Assembly: GCA_963582065.1 (NCBI GenBank)
Contig: CAUZRQ010000013.1
Coordinates: forward strand, 13,746 to 77,745
Reading direction: 5' to 3'
Length of the DNA stretch: 64,000 bases
Source of the DNA: UBA8437 sp963582065
GTDB lineage: Bacteria > Planctomycetota > Planctomycetia > Planctomycetales > Planctomycetaceae
Under the pieces are notes generated by a model that worked only from the letters and a program-made list of their open reading frames with translations, was not told where the DNA came from and did not search any database. Made by a program: the position numbers and the translations under genes. Positions 19,023 through 27,699 of this stretch are shown here, piece after piece (positions within the stretch are counted from its first letter, which is position 1; each line of letters starts with the position of its first letter).

Positions 19023-20383
19023 CAGGGGGACTCGGGCAGCTCGGGCACCAACGGGACGTCAGCGAGATCACCCGCCGCGTAGTGAGTGTGTCGCTTCATC
19101 AGGCAGCCGCAGGCCAGAACCAGCAGGATCACGCCCAGGACCGACATGAAGTAGGTCAGGCTGCGGAAGAAATCGATGCGGGCAGTGTCGCCGGCCAGCA
19201 GGTCTTTGCCCAGCAGCACGCTGATGGCGCCACTGTAGCCCACGGCATCGGCCACGTAGACGGCAAACACGGCCGTGCCCACGGCACGGGTCGAAGCAAT
19301 CAGGCGATCAAAGAGCACCGAACCGAATGGGACATAGGTCAAGTAAGCACCCAGTCCGGTCAGGATCATCCAGGTCAGCCCACTGACAAGTTTGAGGTCC
19401 CAGAGGATCGTGCCGCCGCCGAGCAGTAGCACGCCAAAGGTCATGATCACGAAGGTGCCATAGAGTCCCCGGCGGTTGTCCCGAATCAGGTTCAGCCCGG
19501 CCAGGGCTGCCATCACTCCAAATGCGACCCAGAGTTCACTCCGTGTGAAAATGGCCGGTTTCTCACCGTAACCCAGGCTCTCGAAGATCTCCTTGCCGAA
19601 GTTGTCTCGATAATCCCGGTAGGCTGTCAGAAAGAAATAGACCGTCGAAAGCAGGAGCATCTCCGGCAGAAACTGCCGAAAGAACTGCCAGCGCTGTGAG
19701 CCGCCCATCGTTGTCCGTTCGACACGAGCCTCGATATCGGCTGCGTCGGGTTGCGGCAGCTGGTTGAGGAGCCAGACCGATATCACGAACAGGGGCAGGA
19801 AACAGAGTCCCGTGACAGATGGCATCCAGAACTGGTCGATCGGGAAGGTCGACATCAGCCAGAGACCGATGTCCTTGACGGCTCCGCTGGCGACGATGTA
19901 GGCGCAGCTCAGTCCCGCCAGCAGCATCTCGGATGTCCGTCGGCCCTCGAGATACAGGACGACCAAACCCCAGACCATGCCCAATGGCAGCCCGTTGAAG
20001 AAGATGGCTACGACCTTGAGGTTGTTGGGCAGGACCGCGAACAGCAGCAGGGCCAACTCGGCCACGAGGATCATCAACACCAGTCCCTGTGCCCGTCTCC
20101 GCCGACCGATCTCGGCACAGACCTTGATCCCGACGATCTTCGAGAGTGCGTACCCGATGATCTGGCTGATGATGAAGGCCGTTTTCAGGTCCACTTCACC
20201 GCCCAGGAATTTCAGTCCCTCGTAGCTCGCCGCGGAAAACGGCTTGCGGAAGGCGTACATGCAGAAGTAGGTCGAGAACGACGCGAAGATCACGAACGCC
20301 GTGAACAGCGGGCGGGGTGCGTTGGCCAGCCAGTCCGCCACGCGTCTGCGGGGGATGGGCACGAATGATGTCGGCCTGTCCAT
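19022..20383 (-). CDS. DUF5690 family MFS-like transporter
   Basis: A 453-residue polytopic membrane protein with about 12 hydrophobic segments. The first bears TYFCMYAFRKPFSAASY, the hallmark of the DUF5690 family, a branch of the major facilitator superfamily resembling organophosphate or hexose-phosphate antiporters. It sits inside the demethylation operon, directly abutting the Fe-S gene upstream and overlapping the Rieske gene downstream. I infer it moves the operon's substrate or product. No substrate is established for the family as far as I know. Confidence 0.75.
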   Translation of the reverse strand: MDRPTSFVPIPRRRVADWLANAPRPLFTAFVIFASFSTYFCMYAFRKPFSAASYEGLKFLGGEVDLKTAFIISQIIGYALSKIVGIKVCAEIGRRRRAQGLVLMILVAELALLLFAVLPNNLKVVAIFFNGLPLGMVWGLVVLYLEGRRTSEMLLAGLSCAYIVASGAVKDIGLWLMSTFPIDQFWMPSVTGLCFLPLFVISVWLLNQLPQPDAADIEARVERTTMGGSQRWQFFRQFLPEMLLLSTVYFFLTAYRDYRDNFGKEIFESLGYGEKPAIFTRSELWVAFGVMAALAGLNLIRDNRRGLYGTFVIMTFGVLLLGGGTILWDLKLVSGLTWMILTGLGAYLTYVPFGSVLFDRLIASTRAVGTAVFAVYVADAVGYSGAISVLLGKDLLAGDTARIDFFRSLTYFMSVLGVILLVLACGCLMKRHTHYAAGDLADVPLVPELPESP

Positions 20384-22396
20384 TCAGCCGGATTCCTTGA
20401 GCGATTCGAGGAGCACTTCGGCCAGGTCCACGATGCTGGCCGAAGACCCCTCGGTCGCCAGGCCATCGCCGATCATTGTCCGGCAGAACGGACACGACAC
20501 AACCACGGTCTCTGCGCCCGCTGCGGTGATCTCCTCGATGCGGTCGCGTCCCACGCGGTCCTCCGGTCCGTCGTCCAGCCACATCCGCCCGCCACCAGCA
20601 CCACAGCAGGCCGTGCGGCAACCGTGACGCGGCAGTTCGTCCAGTTGGGCTCCGGTCGCTTCCAGCACCTCGCGGGGTGCGTCGACGATGCCGTTGACCC
20701 GGGCCAGGTAGCAGGGATCGTGGAAGGTGACCGGCTCGGGCGACGTTCGATCCACCTGCAACCGACCCTCGGCCACCAGCGTGGAGAGGAACTCACTGTG
20801 GTGCACCACCTCGTAGTGTCCCCCCGCGTCCGGGTAGTCGTGCTTGAGGCTGTTGAGGCAATGGGGGCAGTGAGTGACGATGCGGGTGACCTTGTGCTTC
20901 CCGAGTTCCTCGATGTTGTGGGCCGCCAGTTCAGCGAACACGAACTCCTCGCCCATCCGACGCGCCGACTCGCCGGTGCAGCGTTCCCGTTCACCCAGCA
21001 CCGCGAACCGCACTCCGGCGGCCTGCAGAAGTCGGACCATGGCCCGGGCGGTGCGGCGGGACTGGCGATCGTAGGCCGCGGCGCAGCCGACCCAGTACAG
21101 CACGTCGAAGTCCGGCTGGTCGTCGACGGTCGGCACTTCGAGGCCCTCGGCCCAGTCCATCCGCTGGTCGGGCGGCAGTCCCCAGGGGTTGCCCGAGCGG
21201 CTCAGTTTCTGGAGCGCGGTGGCCGCCGGACCCCGTACCGCCCCGGCTCCGATCAGGTGCCGCCGCATGCCGATGATCAACTCGAGCGGATCGACACCCA
21301 GCGGGCAGACCTCGACACAGGCCGAGCAGGTTGTGCAGGACCAGAGAGTTTCCTCCGACACCACCTCGCCGGCGAGCGCCGGCCGGTTGTCCGATCCGAT
21401 CCCGGGCAATTGCCGGGCGAGGTCCTGGACGACGCGGCGAGGAGAGAGCGGCTTGCCGGCGGCATGGGCGGGGCACTCGTCCTGGCAACGTCCGCACGAG
21501 ACGCACGCGTCGAGCGAGACAAGTTGCCGGACGGACAGGTGGGTCATCTGGCTGGTCCCGAAAACCCCGGTCGCCTCGACTTCTTCAATCGTCACCGGAG
21601 TCATCGTCCCCAGCGGGCGTTCGGGATGGCCGCTCAGCAGCACGCTGCCGGCCACCGCGTGCCACAGCCGCGTCGAGGGCACCGCGGCCAACAGCCCCAA
21701 CGCGACCACCGCGTGCAGCCACCAGGCGAGTCGGTGAACGACGACCGCCGTCTCCCGGGTCACTCCCGCGGTCTCCAGGCCGCCGGCCACAGCCGCCCCG
21801 ACAAATGACACCCATCGTCCCGGGCTGTCGGCCTCGATGATCCGCAGGCCTTCGACCAAAAAGCCACTGGCCCCCAGGAACAGCAACGCGAACAGCACCA
21901 TCCAGTCGGAACGGCGGTGTCCGATCGAGGAATCTCCATGTCGTCGCCTGATCAGAAACCAGCCGGCTCCGGCCAGCACGGCCAATCCGGCCAGGTCCAT
22001 CACCGGCTCGTAGATCGCGTAGTACAGGCCCTTGTGGAACACCGGCTCGTCGGCCTCGCGACCGGCCAGCAGGGCGGCGACATGTTCGACGGCGATCAGG
22101 ATGGTGCCCAGGGTCAGCACGGCGAATCCGCCGAACAGGCAACGGTGGGCCCGCGAAGCGGCCGGCCGGGTCTTGCCGAGCGTGGCCTGGGACAGCACGC
22201 GGGTGAAGATGGCACGAACCAGTTGTCCGACCGAGTGCCGCGAATCATCTGCCCGTCCCGACCGCCAGCGGCGGATCCGTGGCCAGGCGGTGGTGACGGC
22301 GATCAACCCGGCGATGATCGCCAGCGCGTAGAAGATCGCCTTCGGCACCGTGCCGATGTTGCCGAAAATCTCTCGTGTGAGCGTTTCAGTCGGCAT
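20384..22396 (-). CDS. Membrane Fe-S oxidoreductase, DgcB/HdrD-like
   Basis: A 670-residue protein. The N-terminal third has about six membrane helices (nitrate-reductase gamma/cytochrome b-like). It is followed by two 4Fe-4S ferredoxin motifs, CVSCGRCQDECP (near 297) and CTTCSACVEVCP (near 352), then two cysteine-rich CCG domains ending in FHDPCYLARVNG and CRTACCGAGGG. This is the layout of DgcB and of ETF-linked quinone-reducing Fe-S proteins. It probably takes electrons from the adjacent EtfAB to the quinone pool. The first 11 nt overlap the end of etfA. Confidence 0.85.
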   Translation of the reverse strand: MPTETLTREIFGNIGTVPKAIFYALAIIAGLIAVTTAWPRIRRWRSGRADDSRHSVGQLVRAIFTRVLSQATLGKTRPAASRAHRCLFGGFAVLTLGTILIAVEHVAALLAGREADEPVFHKGLYYAIYEPVMDLAGLAVLAGAGWFLIRRRHGDSSIGHRRSDWMVLFALLFLGASGFLVEGLRIIEADSPGRWVSFVGAAVAGGLETAGVTRETAVVVHRLAWWLHAVVALGLLAAVPSTRLWHAVAGSVLLSGHPERPLGTMTPVTIEEVEATGVFGTSQMTHLSVRQLVSLDACVSCGRCQDECPAHAAGKPLSPRRVVQDLARQLPGIGSDNRPALAGEVVSEETLWSCTTCSACVEVCPLGVDPLELIIGMRRHLIGAGAVRGPAATALQKLSRSGNPWGLPPDQRMDWAEGLEVPTVDDQPDFDVLYWVGCAAAYDRQSRRTARAMVRLLQAAGVRFAVLGERERCTGESARRMGEEFVFAELAAHNIEELGKHKVTRIVTHCPHCLNSLKHDYPDAGGHYEVVHHSEFLSTLVAEGRLQVDRTSPEPVTFHDPCYLARVNGIVDAPREVLEATGAQLDELPRHGCRTACCGAGGGRMWLDDGPEDRVGRDRIEEITAAGAETVVVSCPFCRTMIGDGLATEGSSASIVDLAEVLLESLKESG

Positions 22397-23351
22397 CGAG
22401 TTGTCGGATCATTTCGGGCACGATGTCATACAGGTCGCCGACGATTCCGTAGTCGGCGACCTCGAAGATCGGCGCGTGGGGGTCGGAATTGACCGCGACG
22501 ATCACCCGCGAGTTCTTCATGCCGGCCAGGTGCTGGACCGCACCCGAGATGCCCACCGCGATGTAGAGTTCGGGGGCCACCACCTTGCCGGTCTGGCCGA
22601 CCTGCAGATCGTTGGGCGCCAGGCCGGCGTCGACCAGCGCACGGGAACTGCCGGTCGCTCCATCGAACCGGTCGGCCAGTCCTCCGACCAGTCGCTCGAA
22701 GTCCTCCGTCGTCTTCAGGCCTCGTCCGCCCGAAACCACCACGCGGGCCTCGGTGACATCGGGTCGGTGGCTGGGGCGGCCGTCGAGACCCAGGTGGCCG
22801 GTTGAGGTCGGTAGCCGACCGAGGTCAATTTCGACCGGCGTGATCGACGCCGGCGGTGAACTCCGTTCGGGCGGTTCGGCGGCAGTGGGCCGTACGGTGA
22901 CGATCAGCGGGTTCCCGTGCAGGACGACGCTGGCGGTGACCGCTCCGGCATACATCGGCCGCTGCCAGACCAGGTGGCCCCCATCCCGATGAAACCCGGT
23001 GACGTCGCTGGCCATGGCCCCCCCGAGCAGGCCGCCGGCTCGGCCGAGGATGTCGCGGGAGAAAGTTGACGAGGCGCCCAGCAGGATGTCGGCCGATTCG
23101 GATCGCATCACCCCGGCGGTCACCTCGGCCCAACGGTCCGCCAGGGGTTCGGCCAGGTCCGCGTGCGAGGCGACCAGCACCGGGCCAAACGTGGCCGCGT
23201 CGTCGGCGACCGTGGCGAGGGAGTCACCGAGTACCAGGCAGGTGACTTGATCGCCATCGCCGTCGGCCAACCGTCGGGCGAAGCCCAACGCCGCGGTTGT
23301 CCCGGCTCGCAAACGGTCTCCGTCATGCTCGGCCAACACCAGCACGTGCAT
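22386..23351 (-). CDS. etfA: Electron transfer flavoprotein subunit alpha
   Basis: A 321-residue FAD-binding subunit of ETF. The C-terminal FAD domain has SGGRGLKTTEDF, PNDLQVGQTGKVVAPELYIAVG and the IVAVNSDPHAPIFEVADYG stretch that are diagnostic of EtfA. With EtfB it shuttles electrons from flavoprotein dehydrogenases to a membrane acceptor. Here both partners are likely encoded in the same operon (DAO-type flavoproteins and the DgcB-like protein). Confidence 0.95.
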   Translation of the reverse strand: MHVLVLAEHDGDRLRAGTTAALGFARRLADGDGDQVTCLVLGDSLATVADDAATFGPVLVASHADLAEPLADRWAEVTAGVMRSESADILLGASSTFSRDILGRAGGLLGGAMASDVTGFHRDGGHLVWQRPMYAGAVTASVVLHGNPLIVTVRPTAAEPPERSSPPASITPVEIDLGRLPTSTGHLGLDGRPSHRPDVTEARVVVSGGRGLKTTEDFERLVGGLADRFDGATGSSRALVDAGLAPNDLQVGQTGKVVAPELYIAVGISGAVQHLAGMKNSRVIVAVNSDPHAPIFEVADYGIVGDLYDIVPEMIRQLDAD

Positions 23352-23394
23352 CGTCGGGGTCTCGGTGGGTGATTAGTGAGCCGGTGGCAAACGG

Positions 23395-24150
23395 TCAGAA
23401 CAACTCGGTGTTCTCTCGGAGGCATTGCAGCAGTTCGGTGACGTTCTCGAGCCGTCGGCCGGTTCGTTGGGACGACACCTGTTGGAGCCCGACCAGTTCG
23501 ACCCTGGGCTCGATCTCGATTCCCAACTCCTCCAGCGACATCTCCTCGATCGGTTTTCCACGGGCCGCCAGGATGCCGGGCAACGAGGCGTAGCGGGGTT
23601 CGTTGAGTCGGAGGTCAGCGGTGATCACCGCCGGCCAGGTGACCGAAAGCGTCTCGATCCCGTAATCGGTTTCACGAGCCACTTCGGCGCCATGTTCGGA
23701 GTCGTCGATCCGCGAGGCGAACGTGGCCTGTGGCCAGCCCAACTGGGCGGCGAGGAACTGTCCGGTCTGGGCGGAATCGTCGTCGACGGCCTGCTTTCCC
23801 ATCAGGACCAGGCGTGGTCCGAGCCGGCGGGCCAATTCGGCCAGGATGCCAGCGACGTTCCACGGGTCGAGCGGTTCGGCGGCATCGACCCGGATTGCCC
23901 GGTCTGCCCCCATTGCCAACGCCGTTCGCAGTTCGTCCTCGTACGCCTCGCCCCCGATTCCCACCACGACCACCTCGACGTCGTCGCGTCGCTCGCGCAG
24001 TCGCAACGCTTCCTCGACGGCGATTGCGTCGAAGGGGTTGATCACGAACGAGAGGTGCGAGGTGTCGACGTCGAGTTCACCGGGAACGACGCGAATCACC
24101 CCGTCGGTGTCGGGGACCCGCTTGGTCGGAACCAGTACCAGGAAACTCAT
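23395..24150 (-). CDS. etfB: Electron transfer flavoprotein subunit beta
   Basis: A 251-residue AMP-binding subunit of ETF. The start MSFLVLVPTKRVPD, the internal NPFDAIAVEEALRLRE, the ALAMGADRAIRV segment and the DSAQTGQFLAAQLGWPQA loop are all family features. It starts within the stop of the upstream flavoprotein gene (4-base overlap) and lies 43 nt ahead of etfA. Confidence 0.95.
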   Translation of the reverse strand: MSFLVLVPTKRVPDTDGVIRVVPGELDVDTSHLSFVINPFDAIAVEEALRLRERRDDVEVVVVGIGGEAYEDELRTALAMGADRAIRVDAAEPLDPWNVAGILAELARRLGPRLVLMGKQAVDDDSAQTGQFLAAQLGWPQATFASRIDDSEHGAEVARETDYGIETLSVTWPAVITADLRLNEPRYASLPGILAARGKPIEEMSLEELGIEIEPRVELVGLQQVSSQRTGRRLENVTELLQCLRENTELF

Positions 24151-25442
24151 GCCGTCGGTCCGTCTCCACCTGTCTGCTCCACGACACTCCCATCCCCGTC
24201 CTCGATTCGCCCGTAGTACCCCGCGTGCATCTGGTAACAGGCTGCCTCGATGTCGGGGCGGTCCTGCAACTCGGGGTGTTCGAAGAACCGGTCGGCCTGG
24301 ATTGCCTCGATGTCGTAGCCGGTGCGGCCGTCGAGCACCAGCTCTGCCATGATCACACCGATTGCCGGGCTCTGCACGATTCCGTGTCCACAGAATCCCG
24401 AGCAGTGGAACAGGCCTTCGATGTCTGGTCGCCGGCCGCAGAACGGTTTGCCGTCGGGTGAAAAGGTCATGATGCCGCGGGTGATCGTCATTGGAGTGCG
24501 TTCATCGATCCAGGAGAATCGCCGCTTGGTGGCGTCGATCAGCAGGGCCACGTGCAGGTCGTCGGCACGCACCGTCAGTGACGACATGTCAAAGTCATCG
24601 GGAAGAGATGCCATGTCGTGCTGCACTGCGTCGGCACCGTACATGCCCACGATCAGGCCGCCGGATTCGGGTCGCGAGTAGATTCTCAGGTGGCGGTCTC
24701 GGATGGCCGGGCTGAGCCGATCGACGGGATGACCGTCGTCGGGGCGGGTGGTCAGGTAGACGTGTCCCAGGGCGGCGGTCTGCAGCGGGGTGTCGACCAG
24801 TCCGGCGACCAGGTACGACCATGGACCGGCGGCGTTGATCACCACGTCGGTCGAGATGGTGCCGTGATCGGTGATGACACCACGGACACGGTTCTCGGTG
24901 ATGTCGAGCCCGCGGACGGGACAGCCGGGATGGTAGACGACCCCGGATTCCCGGCCGAGTTTCAGGTAGGCCGCCACCAGTTCGGCCGGCTGCAGGTGGC
25001 CGTCGGTGGGGCAGTAGCAGGCATCGATCAGGTCGTCGGTCCGCATGTAGGGGAGCAGCTCCGAGACCTCGTCGACTGGCAGGTGGTCGATGTCGAAACC
25101 GATCCCGCGTCCCATCTCGACCAGGTCACGGATCTCGCCCGCCCGCTCGTCGGTCTGGGCCACTCGCAAGGAGCCGGTTTGTACGAAGATCTCGACGTCC
25201 GCCCGCTCTTCCAGTTCCGTGACGATCTCCACACCGTCCATCAACATCCGGGTGGCGGCGGGCGAACCACGGAGTTGGCCCAGCAGGCCGGCCGCGCGGC
25301 CGGTTGATCCGTTCCCCAATCGCTCGCGTTCGAGGACGGTCACCGACGTTCCACGCGACGCCAATTGCATCGCCGTGCTCAAGCCGGCGACGCCACCTCC
25401 GACAACGACAACGTCGCTGGTCTCCGGGAGGGCATCGGCCAT
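24147..25442 (-). CDS. FAD-dependent oxidoreductase, DMGDH/sarcosine oxidase-like, first gene of the operon
   Basis: A 431-residue DAO-family flavoprotein, a distant paralogue of the one at 16543. The Rossmann motif VVGGGVAGLSTAMQLASRG is at residues 13-31. GSTGRAAGLLGQLR replaces the covalent-FAD HAAGL motif (His to Arg). The C-terminal FSPDGKPFCGRRPDIEGLFHCSG contacts FAD (residues about 340-362). There is no folate domain. It heads the seven-gene operon, so it may act on the first or the most abundant intermediate, such as dimethylglycine or sarcosine. Confidence 0.8.
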   Translation of the reverse strand: MADALPETSDVVVVGGGVAGLSTAMQLASRGTSVTVLERERLGNGSTGRAAGLLGQLRGSPAATRMLMDGVEIVTELEERADVEIFVQTGSLRVAQTDERAGEIRDLVEMGRGIGFDIDHLPVDEVSELLPYMRTDDLIDACYCPTDGHLQPAELVAAYLKLGRESGVVYHPGCPVRGLDITENRVRGVITDHGTISTDVVINAAGPWSYLVAGLVDTPLQTAALGHVYLTTRPDDGHPVDRLSPAIRDRHLRIYSRPESGGLIVGMYGADAVQHDMASLPDDFDMSSLTVRADDLHVALLIDATKRRFSWIDERTPMTITRGIMTFSPDGKPFCGRRPDIEGLFHCSGFCGHGIVQSPAIGVIMAELVLDGRTGYDIEAIQADRFFEHPELQDRPDIEAACYQMHAGYYGRIEDGDGSVVEQTGGDGPTA

Positions 25443-25757
25443 GGGTTGATCTGGTCCTGGGCAGGTCGTGGTCTGACGTCAGTCGCCGTAGTCTAACGTG
25501 CCACCCTCCGCTGACGAAAGCGATGCGACCGCGGTCGATCTGGCTGCGAACCCGCCGACAGCGACCAACGCAAACCGCCCGGTTTACCCAGTATCTCATT
25601 TGGCTTCTTCCCGCGAGACCGAGTGGATGATCGGTTCATGTCGCGGCCCGGGTGGTGACGAATCAAGGGATGGGGCGGTCTGATCGGTGGATGTCGGACC
25701 GTGCCACTGTCGAGGTTGACTCGTCCACCGTTTCGACAAGTGGGAGCCAGTTTTCTG
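25443..25757. other. Divergent intergenic region of the demethylation operon and FHA gene
   Basis: These 315 nt contain no credible gene. On the minus strand a TAGACT hexamer (25495-25490) may be the -10 of the operon, with a poor -35 (TTCGTC) 17 nt away. The palindrome described separately lies just downstream of it. On the plus strand TTGACT occurs near 25717 without a clear -10. Confidence 0.35.
25473..25482. promoter_or_regulatory. Palindrome CTGACGTCAG, candidate operator
   Basis: A perfect 10-bp palindrome sits immediately after the putative -10 (25490-25495) of the demethylation operon, at the expected transcription start and 31 nt before the first ATG. The position would suit a repressor, but one 10-mer is weak evidence. 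Confidence 0.25.
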
Positions 25758-26450
25758 ATGAGACAACCGATTCAGATCGACCAGGGTTGTGCCGGCGGCC
25801 TGGAGATTCATCGTGGACGGACCGGTTACCGGTTTCGGCCGGTCATCGGGAACCGGCTGGTGTTGGGTTCGGCTCCCGAATGTGACCTGCGGCTGGGCGG
25901 TGCGGGGATGCCAGCGGTGCACAGCCAGGTGCATGTCGAGGGTGGCCGGGTGTGGATCGAGGCGATTTCGCTCGACCCGCCGCTGGTGGTCAACGGAGAG
26001 CCGTGCCAGATGACCCAGCTGGTTGATGGCGACGTGATTGCGCTGGGTCCCTTCGCGTTCACCTGGCGGGCAGCCGAAGTTCCCGTCGCGGCTGAGTCTC
26101 CGGCTGAGGAGTTGTCGACGGACGAACTGGTGGAGCGGCTCGAGCGGGACATGGCGTTGGTGGCCGATCGGGACGAAACGACCAGGCGGGCCGTGGCGAC
26201 GGTAGTCGAAGCGGCCCTCGAGACCCTCTATGGCGTCACACCCACTACGAATGAGGTCACTGCTGGTGGTGGCCTGGCGGAGAAGCTCGACGAGTTGGCC
26301 CGTCGGATCGAGGCTCATGAAACGGCTCACGCCGCTGCGGTCGAGAGTCTGCTGGACACGCAGGAGCGGCTGGTGGCGCAGGTCGCGTCACTGGCGGCCC
26401 GGCTGCTCGACGAGCAGTCCGGTGGCGAGAGCCTGCGGGCCAGCGCCTAG
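25758..26450 (+). CDS. FHA domain-containing protein
   Basis: A 230-residue cytoplasmic protein. An N-terminal forkhead-associated domain (residues about 20-95) shows RLVLGSAPECDLRL, then VHSQVHVEGGRVWIEA and the final LVDGDVIALGPFAF. The usual SRxH block is AVHSQ here, so phosphothreonine binding may be altered. The C-terminal half is acidic and helical with heptads suggesting a coiled coil. ATG 25758 was chosen because MRQPIQI begins the domain-bearing part; upstream codons look non-coding. The last four bases overlap the convergent acetyltransferase gene. Confidence 0.75.
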   Translation: MRQPIQIDQGCAGGLEIHRGRTGYRFRPVIGNRLVLGSAPECDLRLGGAGMPAVHSQVHVEGGRVWIEAISLDPPLVVNGEPCQMTQLVDGDVIALGPFAFTWRAAEVPVAAESPAEELSTDELVERLERDMALVADRDETTRRAVATVVEAALETLYGVTPTTNEVTAGGGLAEKLDELARRIEAHETAHAAAVESLLDTQERLVAQVASLAARLLDEQSGGESLRASA

Positions 26451-27388
26451 GTGTCGGCCTCGCGGAATTTCAGCTGGGGCTTTTCGATCGTCACCACCGT
26501 GTTGGGTGGGATGCTCTGAATCAGCGAGACGCTGGCCCCGATGACCGACCGGGCTCCGACGACCGTCTTACCACCCAGTACCGTCGCGTTGGCGTAGATC
26601 ACCACGCCCTCCTCGATCGTCGGGTGCCTCTTCTGGCCGCGGACCAGTTGGCCGCTGTCGTCCTTGGGGAACGAGAGGGCACCGAGCGTGACGCCCTGGT
26701 AGAGCTTGACGTGCGAGGCGATCGCGGTCGTCTCGCCGATCACCACTCCGGTGCCGTGGTCGATGAAGAACGACGGCCCGATCGTGGCACCGGGATGGAT
26801 GTCGATCCCGGTGCGATTGTGCGACCACTCGGCCATCATCCTGGGAATGAAGGGGACATCGAGTCCGTAGAGCTCGTGGGCCAGCCGGTGGACGGTGATC
26901 GCCTGCAGACCGGGGTAGCAGAGGATGATCTCGTCGAGTCCTCGTGCGGCGGGGTCGCCGTCGTAGGCGGCCTGGACATCCGTGGCCAGCAGTTCCCGCA
27001 GCCGCGGCAATGATTCGAGCAATGCGATCGCTTTCTGCCGGGCCAGGTCATCGAATGCGTCATTCGCGTCGTCAGGCTGGGGATCGCCGTTGTTGGCCAG
27101 GGCCTGCTCGTGTCTCAGGGCCCGGGCGATCTGCTGGGTGAGTGCGTCGTTGAGGCCTTCGAGCAGGTCGCCGACGTGGTAGCCGACGTTTCCGGCATGC
27201 AGTTTCTGCCGTCGCTGGTATCCGGGGTAGATCACCTCCATCAGGTCGTGGGTGATCTCGATCACGGCGTCATTGTGAGGCAGCGGCGAGTGGCCGAGGT
27301 GATTGATCGTGCCGATCTGGCTGTAGGTCGCGACGACCTGTTCGGTCACGCGGGGCAACCGGTTCTTGCCGGGAGTTTCGGGAGCCAT
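26447..27388 (-). CDS. cysE: Serine O-acetyltransferase (long EpsC/CysE type)
   Basis: A 313-residue enzyme that acetylates L-serine with acetyl-CoA for cysteine synthesis. The N-terminal helical part is followed by a left-handed beta-helix of hexapeptide repeats. The active-site region has GIDIHPGATIG and FFIDHGTGVVIGET, then QGVTLGALS. The N-terminal extension of about 130 residues matches the longer EpsC/SrpH-like branch. It converges on the FHA gene with four bases of overlap. No cysK is adjacent. Confidence 0.92.
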   Translation of the reverse strand: MAPETPGKNRLPRVTEQVVATYSQIGTINHLGHSPLPHNDAVIEITHDLMEVIYPGYQRRQKLHAGNVGYHVGDLLEGLNDALTQQIARALRHEQALANNGDPQPDDANDAFDDLARQKAIALLESLPRLRELLATDVQAAYDGDPAARGLDEIILCYPGLQAITVHRLAHELYGLDVPFIPRMMAEWSHNRTGIDIHPGATIGPSFFIDHGTGVVIGETTAIASHVKLYQGVTLGALSFPKDDSGQLVRGQKRHPTIEEGVVIYANATVLGGKTVVGARSVIGASVSLIQSIPPNTVVTIEKPQLKFREADT

Positions 27389-27699
27389 GGCGGAAGCCTT
27401 TGGTCATGGGCCTCCACCGGAGTGGTCGGCCCGTGAGAGCACTGAGTGAACTGCGACGTGAGCGGGCACCGGCCCGGGTGGTGTCGCGAGATGTCCGAGC
27501 GTGGTCGACGGAGTGTTCCGTCGACCCTTCAACAGCCGCAGCTGATCGGCAGCAGCAGCGAGCAGAGCGAGGACTGTTGAACGACTCGTGACATCGCAGG
27601 TCACCCTGGGGGGGACGGACCATGGTGGGCAACGATCCAACGACCGCTGCCGACGGTGGCTCCTGATCACTTGATTCTAGGAGTCGCTCGAGAGGCCGG
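27389..27699. other. Intergenic region between the HEAT cytochrome gene and cysE
   Basis: These 311 nt have no convincing gene. The notable element is a perfect hairpin at 27503-27526, listed separately. Small open frames here are GC-driven shadows. Confidence 0.4.
27503..27526. repeat. Perfect 10-bp inverted repeat
   Basis: GGTCGACGGA and TCCGTCGACC flank a 4-nt GTGT loop. It lies 3' of the HEAT cytochrome gene and 5' of cysE (both minus). No T-run follows on either strand, so it may be a Rho-dependent or stability element, or an operator for cysE. Confidence 0.5.
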
